Below, one piece after another: positions 1 through 8,030 of a stretch of 54,030 nucleotides of DNA (within the stretch, counting starts at the first letter, position 1; every line of letters starts with the position of its first letter). A program made the translations under genes and the position numbers. Origin of the DNA: Mediterranea sp. (in: CFB group bacteria) (GTDB taxonomy: Bacteria > Bacteroidota > Bacteroidia > Bacteroidales > Bacteroidaceae); assembly GCA_031287715.1 (NCBI GenBank), contig JAITSN010000005.1:1-54030 (forward strand). Direction: 5' to 3'. The notes under the pieces were generated by a model. It saw nothing but the letters and a program-made list of their open reading frames with translations. It made no database searches and was not told the DNA's origin.

Positions 1-13
1 ACTTATTGTCAGC

Positions 14-44
14 GCATAATCCGGATAAAAATACCGGATTATGC
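14..44. terminator. Hairpin at the left window edge
   Basis: An 11-bp perfect inverted repeat (14-24 with 34-44) surrounds a 9-nt A/T loop. No clear T-run follows on the plus strand. It could terminate a gene lying left of the window or be an operator. The function is inferred from structure only. Confidence 0.35.
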
Positions 45-238
45 CCGATTTTGACCCAAAAAACCGGTTCCGACCGACCTCACTGTTTGCTTACGTCAAA
101 TATATGAATTTCCTTTGCAGCCGCAATCGGAAAACAGTCGTAAATAGCAAAAGGGAAGATCGAAGATCAGAGAATCGTTTGCCAAACGGGGTTCAAAACC
201 GGTTTAACAAGACAATCATCAAAAGAAAAGGAGTAAAT

Positions 239-534
239 ATGAAAAAGAAAAAAAAGAATTTGTCGCAAATGGCAAAAGGAAAGATCAGAGCATCGTTGGC
301 CGAACGGGATTCAAAAGGCCGGTTTTTAAAAGCAGATCATCCGGCAGAAGTCCGGCAGAAGTCCAGCCGGAAGTCCAGCCGAAAGTCCAGCCTATTATAA
401 TAACTACTATTACTAAACAAGAAGATCAAAAAGAAAATATGAAAGAAGAAAAAAACAAAAGAGCTTTTGAACGGCTTGTAGACAAAGCCATGGAAGGCTA
501 CGTTCGACAACACCCCCTTCTTAAATACAGCTGA
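239..534 (+). pseudogene. Small basic protein gene broken by an 11-bp duplication
   Basis: A good ribosome-binding site (AAAAGGAG, about 225-232) precedes ATG 239, which opens MKKKKKNLSQMAKGKIRAS and then runs out of frame to a stop at 398-400. The 11-mer CCGGCAGAAGT occurs twice in direct succession (341-351, 352-362). Removing one copy restores a single frame of about 94 residues. That frame continues through EVQPEVQPKVQP and ends in KRAFERLVDKAMEGYVRQ at the stop 532-534. The restored product has a lysine-rich start, a 12-bp-period EVQP repeat and a charged tail. I do not recognise the family; small proteins with an ERDSKGRF-type motif occur in Bacteroidota mobile elements, but that is only an impression. 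A diverged, frameshifted copy of its 5' part lies upstream (about 151-204). The ATG at 439 could still give a 31-residue tail peptide. Confidence 0.5.
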
Positions 535-860
535 CCTGGAAGCATAGCTAAGCGCCCGGTGTTATTACTTGAATAAGAAAAAGTTATAGCTTAACTAAAC
601 GACATTGAATTTAAATTTATGAATCATAAAGAGCCTGAAAGCCGAAAAACTACCGATGTGGAAATCGTCACAGTCATATTGCTTGCGGATGGATACTTTG
701 CAATGTCACAACATTTGAATGTCCACAACATCCATTGCTGATACTCCGTGCAAGAAGGCGCCCGCAACAATTACCAAAAGAATGTTTAAAGACATTGAAC
801 GCAACCTTTTCTTTGTGAACTGCGTCTAAACAATAAAAACACTTTTAAACCATTAAAATA
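535..860. other. Degenerate intergenic stretch with a possible transposase scrap
   Basis: No convincing gene is visible. A 40-codon frame (619-741) contains a TDVEIVTVILL stretch that resembles the N-terminal region of IS982/IS4-type transposases (typically SDxEIVTIxLL). The match is short and the frame closes soon after, so it may be chance. The rest is A/T-rich leader sequence of the next gene. Confidence 0.2.
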
Positions 861-1589
861 ATGAAAACCAGAAACATTCTTTTTTTAGCAATCGCGGTAA
901 TCCTGCTAACAACAAGCGGCAGCTGTAACTTCATCCCGGGCGTAAAACCCAGCAAGAATTACATCACAAGGGACTTTAAAATCAGTGACTTCGACAAATT
1001 GGACCTGGCAACCATAGCAGACGTTTACTATACCCAATCAACGGATAGCAGCACGTCTCTGCAGATTTACGGCTCGGACAACCTTGTGGAACTCGTGAAT
1101 GTAGATGTAAAAGACAATACGCTGTTCCTCAACATGAAGAAAAAAAACATTAAAAAAGCAGATCTGAAAATAAACATCGTATCGCCCAGCCTGCAACGGA
1201 TCAAATTACGCGGAGTAGGCAATTTCCATATCGAAGGCAAGATTGAAGCAACCGGCCTGATCATCAGAAATGAAGGCGTGGGAAACATTAAGATCAACGA
1301 CATCTCGTGCCGGGAACTCGACTTGCGCGCCGAAGGCGTGGGAAATATACATATCCGAGGGAAAGCCGAAAAAGCAAACCTGGTTTCACATGGCGTCGGA
1401 AACATTGATGCCGCCAACTTGGAAAGCAAAAGCGTGACGGCAACCTCAAGCGGGGTAGGAAATATTTCGTGCCATGCCACACAATCAATCGACGCCAAGG
1501 TAGATGGTATCGGAAATATCTCCTATAAAGGAAATCCTGCGGACAAACGGCTGAAGAAAAGCGGCATAGGAAGCATCAAACAAAAATAA
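861..1589 (+). CDS. DUF2807 head-GIN-domain lipoprotein
   Basis: This is a 242-residue exported protein. It has a hydrophobic N-terminus ending in a relaxed lipobox (SGSC, Cys22), so it is probably a lipoprotein of the cell envelope. From about residue 33 it matches the DUF2807 / putative autotransporter-adhesin (head GIN) family. A GVGN or GIGN motif recurs at about 118, 139, 159, 178, 198, 216 and 235, one per roughly 20 residues, as expected for the rungs of a beta-solenoid. Family members are widespread in Bacteroidota and have no firmly established function. It stands alone: a strong hairpin terminator lies about 155 nt downstream, and the next gene has its own promoter. The start is ATG 861 directly after an A-rich leader. 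Confidence 0.85.
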   Translation: MKTRNILFLAIAVILLTTSGSCNFIPGVKPSKNYITRDFKISDFDKLDLATIADVYYTQSTDSSTSLQIYGSDNLVELVNVDVKDNTLFLNMKKKNIKKADLKINIVSPSLQRIKLRGVGNFHIEGKIEATGLIIRNEGVGNIKINDISCRELDLRAEGVGNIHIRGKAEKANLVSHGVGNIDAANLESKSVTATSSGVGNISCHATQSIDAKVDGIGNISYKGNPADKRLKKSGIGSIKQK

Positions 1590-1744
1590 CCCAAAATTAA
1601 ACCCAAAAGATTGTTCCATTTACCAATGACATTGCTGTAACGAGAAAATAAAAGGTTTATAGACAATTCTTTGTGCTTGGGCAGATGAAACAAAACATTT
1701 TTGGAAATGGTCTTTCTCGCATGGAGGACTGCTTCCCAATTTTG

Positions 1745-1790
1745 AAAGTGTCTCATTAAACGTTCCTTTAATGAGCCACTTTGTTTTTTA
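1745..1790 (+). terminator. Rho-independent terminator after the DUF2807 gene
   Basis: 16-nt arms (1745-1760 and 1767-1782, one mismatch) enclose the loop CGTTCC and are followed directly by GTTTTTTA. It sits 155 nt beyond the stop of the DUF2807 gene, so that mRNA would carry a long 3' tail. Confidence 0.75.
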
Positions 1791-1826
1791 GCTTCCTTAT
1801 ATAATATCTATCTCCGTTTACGGCGC

Positions 1827-1879
1827 AGCCGCGTTAGGACATGAGCGGAAAGCCCGCAGCAGGCCGCAGGCAACGCCCA
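1827..1879 (+). repeat. Dispersed repeat, short form
   Basis: Two blocks (1827-1860 and 1862-1879) match, in inverted orientation, two blocks at 53812-53846 and 53747-53764 near the right end of the window. The right-hand copy has about 47 bp between the blocks; here they abut. The shared cores are AGCGGAAAGCCC and GGCCGCAGGCAACGCCC. It is noncoding and of unknown nature. Confidence 0.6.
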
Positions 1880-1953
1880 TATAGCTTTGACGACTTGGGC
1901 ATTGAACAGTTTGCAAGATTTCTCGTATTTATTCCTTTCTTTTTGCTTCCATT

Positions 1954-1961
1954 TAACTTTG
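1954..1961 (+). promoter_or_regulatory. Bacteroidota -7 box for the exported-protein operon
   Basis: TAACTTTG fits the TAnnTTTG consensus. It would place the start of transcription near 1968 and leave a leader of about 65 nt before ATG 2035. No good -33 element is visible. Confidence 0.5.
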
Positions 1962-2034
1962 TAAGTGGAATATTTGTTGTGAACTGAAATTTTGTTTCCT
2001 TTGTGGAGTATTAATAATAAAAACTTGTATAGCA

Positions 2035-2760
2035 ATGAAAAAACACATTTTTTTAATCGGTTTATTTGGCGCCTTATTGTGCGCAACGAATGCAACAGCT
2101 CAAAATTTGGTGGAAACAGAAATGACGGCAGCGGAAAAGAATGCAGCAAAAATGACTGAAAAAGAAGCGAAGAGAGCTGAGAAAGAAGAAGCGGCGGCAG
2201 CGAAAGAGCTGGAAAAATTGAGCAAGGCGGAGGCAAAAGCCGAGCGTAAACAAGAGAAAAGAGACAAAAACCAAGAGAAGTTCGATGCTTTTATGGAAAA
2301 ATGGGAGCCTGTGGAAATCTCGACCGCAGACGCGGTCAAGATGCCCAATACGGCCGAGCTGTTCATACGGTCGAATATGCTGTTTGCCACGATGAAAGAG
2401 GTTCAGGGATATATTGATTATATTCAGGTAGAAGCACTGCCCGAGAATGAGGAGGGTATTGTTGAAATGAAGATAACCAATAAGAATACGGGGGAGGATA
2501 TTTCTAAAAATGCTGCGTTGGAAACATATGCCAAGGCTACCTTGGATTTGGCATCTGCTGCGGTGAATGCTGTCAATATGGGGGCTGTCATCACTTCTGC
2601 TCTTTCGGAAGTGGCTTCTAATCCTGTGGCCGGAATCAAATTGGGTAAAAAAGCGAAGGATGCGGCTTTTGCCGTGAAATATTCCATCGATGCTATTCCT
2701 TTGATCAAGGCCAAGATCCAGGATAATATAGACGCTGTAAAACAAATCAAGAATAACTGA
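2035..2760 (+). CDS. Exported coiled-coil protein, first gene of a six-gene secretory operon
   Basis: The protein has 241 residues and a clear signal peptide (MKKHIFLIGLFGALL, cleavage after ATAQ near residue 23). Residues about 30-85 are almost entirely A, E, K and R in a heptad-like pattern, predicting a long helix or coiled coil. The C-terminal half is a helical region rich in Ala, with no catalytic motif that I recognise. The gene overlaps the next start (TGATG at 2758-2762), so translation is probably coupled. Together with the five genes downstream it forms a run of exported proteins. I infer a periplasmic or outer-membrane structural role; the family itself is not known to me. Confidence 0.75.
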   Translation: MKKHIFLIGLFGALLCATNATAQNLVETEMTAAEKNAAKMTEKEAKRAEKEEAAAAKELEKLSKAEAKAERKQEKRDKNQEKFDAFMEKWEPVEISTADAVKMPNTAELFIRSNMLFATMKEVQGYIDYIQVEALPENEEGIVEMKITNKNTGEDISKNAALETYAKATLDLASAAVNAVNMGAVITSALSEVASNPVAGIKLGKKAKDAAFAVKYSIDAIPLIKAKIQDNIDAVKQIKNN

Positions 2761-3629
2761 TGATCCGGCCGACCATGAAGAAATGTTATGTTCTACTATC
2801 ATTGGTCTTTGTTTGCTCCTGTGTGCTCAACGCACAGGAGCATGAATCGGAGAAGAAGGCGATGATCTTGCGCATGGGTGAATTCAGCTGGATAGAAACG
2901 GCCGAGCCTAAGGAGAAGGATGATTTTATAATGCAAATCCAGGCGATTGCCGCCGATGCCGCCACCCAATCCGGACGTTTTGAGGTCGTGGACGAAGAGA
3001 TTGCCGATTCGGAAACCAAGTTCTTCATGCGCGAGGAATTTATGGATATTGAAGAGAGCAAACGTAAGGAGTTGCTGGGTAAGTTGATGAACGATTATAC
3101 CCTGTTTGGCGAGATCACAAAATGTAAATTCACCAAACGCACCAGCGGCGTTATGGGATATACGTGTGTGATCACGGTTAAGCTATCCGTAACGAATGCG
3201 CTTTCGGGCAAGGATGAATTTGTGGCGTCCCGGGCATTTGTCAGCGACTTTAAGAAGATGGTGGTGAAAAACACCACGGGCGCTGCGCTGGACGATGCTT
3301 TGCAGTCGGTTTCTCCCAAGATGGTTTCTTTCTTTACGAATAACTTTGCCGTGACCGGCACGGTTGCCAAAATACAGAACGGCGATGTGGTTATCACTTG
3401 CGGACAGCCGCAAGGCGTGAAAAAAGGCGATGAATTCCAGGTTACCTTTGTGATCATGGCCGACGACGGTACCCGTACGGAGGTGCCGGTCGGCATAGTG
3501 AAAGTAAAGCAGTTGCTTGCCGACGGCACTTCTGTTTGCGATGTCAAGAGCGGTAAAGACGGCATTAACGAGAACTTCATTGCTTCTGATGTTTCGCGAT
3601 GGTTGAGCTGTAAATTGATTTTAAAATAG
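2760..3629 (+). CDS. CsgG/FlgO-like exported protein
   Basis: The 289-residue protein has a signal peptide (hydrophobic stretch ending LNAQ). Residues about 30-190 follow the CsgG / FlgO / LpoB-type fold pattern: an early beta strand, then a helix, then GRFEVVDEE, then YTLFGEIT, which corresponds to the family's 'YLVxGxIT' strand. The C-terminal third (about 200-289) contains GTVAKIQNGDVVITCGQPQGVKKGDEF, broken here as VVITCGQPQGVKKGDEF, and resembles the small beta-barrel domain found in FlgT-like proteins. Known relatives assemble oligomers at the outer membrane. ATG 2760 overlaps the previous stop; ATG 2775 (MKKCYVLL) is an equally good signal-peptide start. The CsgG-like assignment comes from pattern reading and is moderately sure. 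Confidence 0.65.
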   Translation: MIRPTMKKCYVLLSLVFVCSCVLNAQEHESEKKAMILRMGEFSWIETAEPKEKDDFIMQIQAIAADAATQSGRFEVVDEEIADSETKFFMREEFMDIEESKRKELLGKLMNDYTLFGEITKCKFTKRTSGVMGYTCVITVKLSVTNALSGKDEFVASRAFVSDFKKMVVKNTTGAALDDALQSVSPKMVSFFTNNFAVTGTVAKIQNGDVVITCGQPQGVKKGDEFQVTFVIMADDGTRTEVPVGIVKVKQLLADGTSVCDVKSGKDGINENFIASDVSRWLSCKLILK

Positions 3630-3644
3630 ACTCGAAAACTTGAA

Positions 3645-4118
3645 ATGATGATGAAGAAAAGCCTTTTGTTGATAGCGATATGTTTGTCGGCCTGCGCCGG
3701 CGCGTATGCGCAGAAAGTAAAGCCGGTTGAATATGGCGGCTCTGTAAACCTGATAAAGTCAGACCCTGATCAGAGTTCCATTATCGTTCGCACCCTGGGA
3801 TATGGCAAGAACGAAGCCGCCGCCCGTGAGGATGCCGAGATCAGAGCGATGCGGGCTGTGTTGTATGTAGGCTTTCAGGGTTGCTCCGGCTTGGTGAAAG
3901 AATCCGAGGCGGAAGGGGAACACGCCGCCTATTTCTCCCGTCTTTTTGATGATAAGCGTTACAAAGACTTTGTTTCCGGCGTGGCCAGCGTGGGCGATCT
4001 GATCAAGGTGAAAGGCCAGAAAGTGAAACAGATGCCTTTTGACATCACCGTCAACCGCAAAGCCTTGCGCCAGGATCTTGTCCGGAACCAGATCGGCCGC
4101 TTGGGTTTTGGCCGCTAA
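3645..4118 (+). CDS. Short LPP20/FlgP-like exported protein
   Basis: The protein has 157 residues with a signal peptide ending AGAYAQ (three consecutive Met codons at the start, 3645-3653). The segment GYGKNEAAAREDAEIRAMRA, around residue 55, has the evenly spaced alanines of LPP20-type domains, in which an Ala-rich helix follows a small beta sheet. It has no enzymatic motif. It lies 15 nt after the CsgG-like gene and 41 nt before the DUF6175 gene in the same operon. I infer an envelope component working with its neighbours. Confidence 0.6.
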   Translation: MMMKKSLLLIAICLSACAGAYAQKVKPVEYGGSVNLIKSDPDQSSIIVRTLGYGKNEAAAREDAEIRAMRAVLYVGFQGCSGLVKESEAEGEHAAYFSRLFDDKRYKDFVSGVASVGDLIKVKGQKVKQMPFDITVNRKALRQDLVRNQIGRLGFGR

Positions 4119-4159
4119 AGAGAGTCATATTCTAATGAAGAACTTTTTGAATTGAAAGT

Positions 4160-5059
4160 ATGAAAAAATATCTGCTACTATTGTTTGCCTTACCGTGTTT
4201 TGCCGGAATAGCGAAGGCTCAAAACACCCGCGGCACGGAAAATGGAGTGAAACAACCCGATATTATTGTTGTTCCGTTCACTAAGGAAGGCGATGATATT
4301 CGTAAGACCATTGAAGATAATCCGATGGTGAGCCTTGCCATAAGTAAAGTAAAAGAAGCCTTCAATGAACGCGGATTTATTACGCGGGACTTTATCGCCC
4401 TGCTTAAATCGCTGAAGACAACTGATGTGCTGACTCATGGCTCACAATCGGATGCGAAGTCGAGGATTGTCCAGAACTCCAAGGCCGACATTGAAGTCAA
4501 TACGAAGATCTTTGTGATCAACCACCCCGAAGGCGCTTCCGAAGTATCGTTGGAGCTACAGGCTGCCGAAGTACATACAGGATCGTCGCTCGCAAATGTT
4601 TCTTACTTGAGCGGCAAATACATTACCGGCGACACCATCCGTTTGGCAAACCGCGCCTTGGGAATGATAAAAGACAGCTTCTTCGATCAACTCCAAAACG
4701 CATTCGATCAGATCGTCGAGAATGGCCGTGAAATGACCATCCAAATCGTACTGGGCGAGAACTGCGAACTGGATGTGTATTCGGAAGTGGGAAGCAAAGG
4801 CAACGACCTTCAGATCGAGGTGGAAGACTGGCTGGCCGCCAATGCCTACAAAGGCGTTTATAGCATAAACAGCAGCGATAAGGTATTGGATATTTCCATG
4901 CAGGTTCCATTGTTCGATCAGTCTACCGGTAATCCGTATTCGCCTTCGCGTTTGCGCGGAACATTGCAGCGTTTCCTGAAAGAAATACTTGAGCCGACCG
5001 GGCACGAGCCGAAAGCACGGGCGAATATAGGCCAGAAGCTGGTTATCGGTATTGATTAA
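4160..5059 (+). CDS. DUF6175-family exported protein
   Basis: The protein has 299 residues and a signal peptide ending AKAQ near residue 21. The body begins with PDIIVVPFTKEGDDIRK and has alternating strands and helices (ERGFITRDFIALLKSL, SKADIEVNTKIFV), a pattern resembling the nucleotide-free TolB/CsgG-type alpha-beta fold. I associate it with the Bacteroidota family DUF6175, whose role is unknown. It sits in the middle of the exported-protein operon, 18 nt before the next gene. It probably belongs to the same envelope complex as the CsgG-like and LPP20-like proteins; this is inference from context. Confidence 0.65.
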   Translation: MKKYLLLLFALPCFAGIAKAQNTRGTENGVKQPDIIVVPFTKEGDDIRKTIEDNPMVSLAISKVKEAFNERGFITRDFIALLKSLKTTDVLTHGSQSDAKSRIVQNSKADIEVNTKIFVINHPEGASEVSLELQAAEVHTGSSLANVSYLSGKYITGDTIRLANRALGMIKDSFFDQLQNAFDQIVENGREMTIQIVLGENCELDVYSEVGSKGNDLQIEVEDWLAANAYKGVYSINSSDKVLDISMQVPLFDQSTGNPYSPSRLRGTLQRFLKEILEPTGHEPKARANIGQKLVIGID

Positions 5060-5077
5060 AACGAAAAACGAATTCTT

Positions 5078-6304
5078 ATGAAAAAGAGTATAACATCCGT
5101 TGCGCTTTTTGTTTGTATCCTGCTGCAACAGGCCGGAGCACAAAACGCAATCAACTTCACAGCCGTGTATCCGGACAACGACGGGTTGGGCTTTGACGTC
5201 AAGGAAGGCCTGAAACAGAAAGTCGAGCAGATCATTGGCCGCAACAATGCCGGAGCGACTTCAATATACAATGCGTTCATTATCCAACCTGGATTGGATG
5301 TTCAAGACACCAAATCAACCGAAGGCTTGGTGCGTAATGTGACCTTGGTGACGGGTGAATTGACCTTGACGGCTAAAAACCTGTATGACGAAAGTATTTA
5401 CGGAACACTTACCATAAGCCTTGAAGGCGACGCTACCGGCAACCGGGAAGCAGCGCTGAAAGCCCTGTTGAAGAACATCAAGATCACCAACCCGGCTTTT
5501 ACCCGCTTCATCCGTACCACCCGCGAAAAGATCATGGAACACTATATGGAAAATTGCCAAACCATTATGACCAAAGCGCAGACAATGATCTCTACCGATA
5601 AGATCGAAGAAGCTATGGGCTATCTGGGAAGCGTTCCCGAAGTGGTTCCGTGCTATGAAGATATTTCTTCGTTGATGACATTGGCCTACTCGCACGCCAA
5701 GACACTGGCCTGTGACCAGAAAATCCTTATGGCTCGCAGCAAATATGTAATGGGCGACTATGAAACGGCGCTGGAATTGCTGGCCGAAGTGCCTTCTTCA
5801 AGTACATGCCGTGAAGACGCCAAAGCGCTGACCGATTCAATCGCCAAGTACATCCATAAAGTTCCCGATACGGTTTTTATTGACCGCGAGACTATTGTTG
5901 AGGTTGAAAATCCGGCGGCGGATGAACCGGTTAACGGGCAGTATCGTCTGAATGTGTCTTGCCTGGATCTTGGTTTTGACCTCATTTCCTGCGAAGGCCA
6001 TGCCGCCAGCCAATCCATCATTCTTTATTGCCGTTTGGTCAATAAAGCCAAAGGGGCGGATGCCTATATTCATATATATGATGTGATTGACGGCAACGGC
6101 GCGAAATATACCAACCTGACGCAATCGACCCTGTACGGATGTTCTGACCGCCGTTACATCAGTATGCCGACGGATATTCCTGTGGCTAAATGTTTCGTGA
6201 TCAAAGACCTGACCCATAAGCTGGATAAGCTGGCTTATGTGGCCATTGAAGCGCGGAACTGCAAGATAGAACTTCGCGACGTTCCTGTTACCTGGAATAA
6301 ATAA
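5078..6304 (+). CDS. Exported protein of unknown function with a TPR-like helical centre
   Basis: The protein has 408 residues and a signal peptide ending AGAQ. The N-terminal third resembles the DUF6175/CsgG-type alpha-beta fold (GFDVKEGLKQKVEQIIGRN). Residues about 160-270 are helical with TPR-like character (DKIEEAMGYLGSVPEV, YETALELLAEVPSS), suggesting a protein-binding scaffold. The last 110 residues are a beta-rich domain with several cysteines. I do not know a named family. It is the fifth gene of the exported operon, only 4 nt from the next gene, and so is likely a subunit of the same assembly. Confidence 0.6.
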   Translation: MKKSITSVALFVCILLQQAGAQNAINFTAVYPDNDGLGFDVKEGLKQKVEQIIGRNNAGATSIYNAFIIQPGLDVQDTKSTEGLVRNVTLVTGELTLTAKNLYDESIYGTLTISLEGDATGNREAALKALLKNIKITNPAFTRFIRTTREKIMEHYMENCQTIMTKAQTMISTDKIEEAMGYLGSVPEVVPCYEDISSLMTLAYSHAKTLACDQKILMARSKYVMGDYETALELLAEVPSSSTCREDAKALTDSIAKYIHKVPDTVFIDRETIVEVENPAADEPVNGQYRLNVSCLDLGFDLISCEGHAASQSIILYCRLVNKAKGADAYIHIYDVIDGNGAKYTNLTQSTLYGCSDRRYISMPTDIPVAKCFVIKDLTHKLDKLAYVAIEARNCKIELRDVPVTWNK

Positions 6305-6308
6305 CGAT

Positions 6309-7286
6309 ATGAAAAGAAAAACATTCCGTTGTTGGGCGCTGGTCGCAGCTTTGCTGTTGGCAAGCAGTGCCGGCGCCCAATCCTATAAAGTAATAGAGAA
6401 GAGCGACAAGAAAGCTCCGCTGTGGTACGAATCGGCCGAATCCGGTTATATTGTAGCTTCTGCTGAAGCCGTTTCCATGGAGGAAGCCCGTTTGGTGTGC
6501 CTGGAAAGCATCAAACGCCAGATCCTGCAATCGGTAGCGGAGAACATCGAGTTTTCCGACTCACATACCATTAAGCAGACAACAGGTAATGATCGCATCA
6601 CCGAATTTCTTGACGAATATACAGCCGACGGTTCTACTAAGGCGGCTTCGATTCCGTTCATTAAGGGCATTTCTTTGTCGAAAGTAGACGGTTCATATTG
6701 GGAAAAACGGAAAGACAAGAAGACAAACGTCATTACCTATTGTTATGCCGTGCGTTATCCGTTTCCTGCATCCGAACACCGTATGCTGGTTATGGAGTTT
6801 GAGAAACGCGATAAGGAAATGGAAGCGCTTGTTTCCGGATTGGAAAACATGGATACGGTAGAGTCCGTAGAAGAGATCAACCAACGGATCAACAAGCTGC
6901 GTCCGGCTATGGATTACTTCTTCGATAAAACCCGTCAGCAATGGGTGAACGGTGTGGCCGACAACTATCGCAAATTGCCGAACTCCATTACCGTTAAGGG
7001 TGAGGTAATTGATAATACGAACCACCGGGTGGCCTTGTGGCTGAACGGTAAAAAAATCAAAACCGGCGCAATGCCTAAATTAACTTCAAACTGCGCATCA
7101 AAGCTAAAAGTAACTCCTGAAGGCGACGACTTGTTGATCACCTTCGATAATGAAGACTGCTTATCGGGCGAAATAAATGCTGTTGATGTGGCATTTCGCC
7201 TGCATGGCAAAGTGCTTAAATACACCTTTCATTTTGAAGCAGCCCAGGCTGGTAAAGGTAAAAAAAGAACAAGGCTCGGATATTGA
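6309..7286 (+). CDS. LPP20-domain exported protein
   Basis: The protein has 325 residues and a signal peptide ending SAGAQ. Residues about 38-140 match the LPP20 pattern: a PLWYES opening, an EAVSMEEARLVCLESIKRQI helix, then an aromatic strand segment. This is the domain of Helicobacter LPP20 and of FlgP-type proteins. The middle (about 165-215) is helical and the C-terminus is a beta-rich module (about 225-320). It ends the exported set, and its stop codon overlaps the TTG start of the metallopeptidase gene. The role of LPP20 domains in non-flagellated Bacteroidota is not established. Confidence 0.65.
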   Translation: MKRKTFRCWALVAALLLASSAGAQSYKVIEKSDKKAPLWYESAESGYIVASAEAVSMEEARLVCLESIKRQILQSVAENIEFSDSHTIKQTTGNDRITEFLDEYTADGSTKAASIPFIKGISLSKVDGSYWEKRKDKKTNVITYCYAVRYPFPASEHRMLVMEFEKRDKEMEALVSGLENMDTVESVEEINQRINKLRPAMDYFFDKTRQQWVNGVADNYRKLPNSITVKGEVIDNTNHRVALWLNGKKIKTGAMPKLTSNCASKLKVTPEGDDLLITFDNEDCLSGEINAVDVAFRLHGKVLKYTFHFEAAQAGKGKKRTRLGY

Positions 7287-7987
7287 CCGGTACAATAGAG
7301 GATAAAGAATTAGGACGTCTGGTAGTGCGGGTCAATCCGCGTGCCAGACGTTTGACTTTCCACACCAAGGCGGATGCGATTTATGTTACCGTGCCTTCGG
7401 GTACGACAGACAGGGAGCTAAAGAGCGCCATTGAAACTTTGCGGCACAAACTCCGTACAGCGCAGCAGCGTTTGCCCAACCAGCGAAGGATTGACCTTGA
7501 TTTCCGTATAGATACCCCCTTCTTTAAATTGTCGCTGGCGAGCGGCCGGCAAGATAAATTCCTTGCCCGTACTGATCTGGGGGAAACGAAGATCATCTGT
7601 CCGCCGGCAGCCGATTTTGATGACGAAAAATTACAAAAATGGTTGGGTAGGGTCGTCGAAGAGGCTTTGCGCCGGAATGCCGGAGTCATTCTTCCCCCAC
7701 GGTTATCTATGCTTTCCAATCAGCATCATCTTCCTTATACTCATGTGAAGATCAATTCCAGCCGTGGACGATGGGGAAGCTGCTCGGCCACAAAAAACAT
7801 CAATCTTTCTTATTTCCTGGTACTGCTACCGCAACACCTGATTGACTATGTCTTATTACATGAGCTTTGCCATACCAAAGAAATGAACCATAGCGACCGC
7901 TTCTGGGATTTGCTCAACTCGGCAACAAACAATAAAGCCGTTGAGTTGCGCAACGAACTCAAAAGTTATAAAACGGATTTCCGATAG
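7283..7987 (+). CDS. YgjP/SprT-type zinc metallopeptidase (M48-like, DUF45)
   Basis: The 234-residue protein has the YgjP signature: RWGSCS (163-168), the zinc site HELCH (193-197) and a distal NHSDRFW (202-208). It has no signal peptide, so it should be cytosolic, unlike the six proteins before it. The start is TTG 7283, overlapping the preceding stop (TTGA). The first residues after it fit the family's N-terminal beta domain, and there is no better ATG. Family proteins are predicted zinc-dependent peptidases of poorly known substrate. Co-transcription with the envelope operon may be simple read-through. A 41-bp tandem repeat array starts about 45 nt downstream. Confidence 0.85.
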   Translation: MTGTIEDKELGRLVVRVNPRARRLTFHTKADAIYVTVPSGTTDRELKSAIETLRHKLRTAQQRLPNQRRIDLDFRIDTPFFKLSLASGRQDKFLARTDLGETKIICPPAADFDDEKLQKWLGRVVEEALRRNAGVILPPRLSMLSNQHHLPYTHVKINSSRGRWGSCSATKNINLSYFLVLLPQHLIDYVLLHELCHTKEMNHSDRFWDLLNSATNNKAVELRNELKSYKTDFR

Positions 7988-8030
7988 GCCTGCCGCTTAC
8001 ACACAATTTCTCCGCATGGCATCCAACCCC

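Noticed and set aside
1067..1498. Minus-strand frame with IFPTP repeats
   Set aside because: The repeats are the reverse complement of the GVGN codons of the DUF2807 gene.
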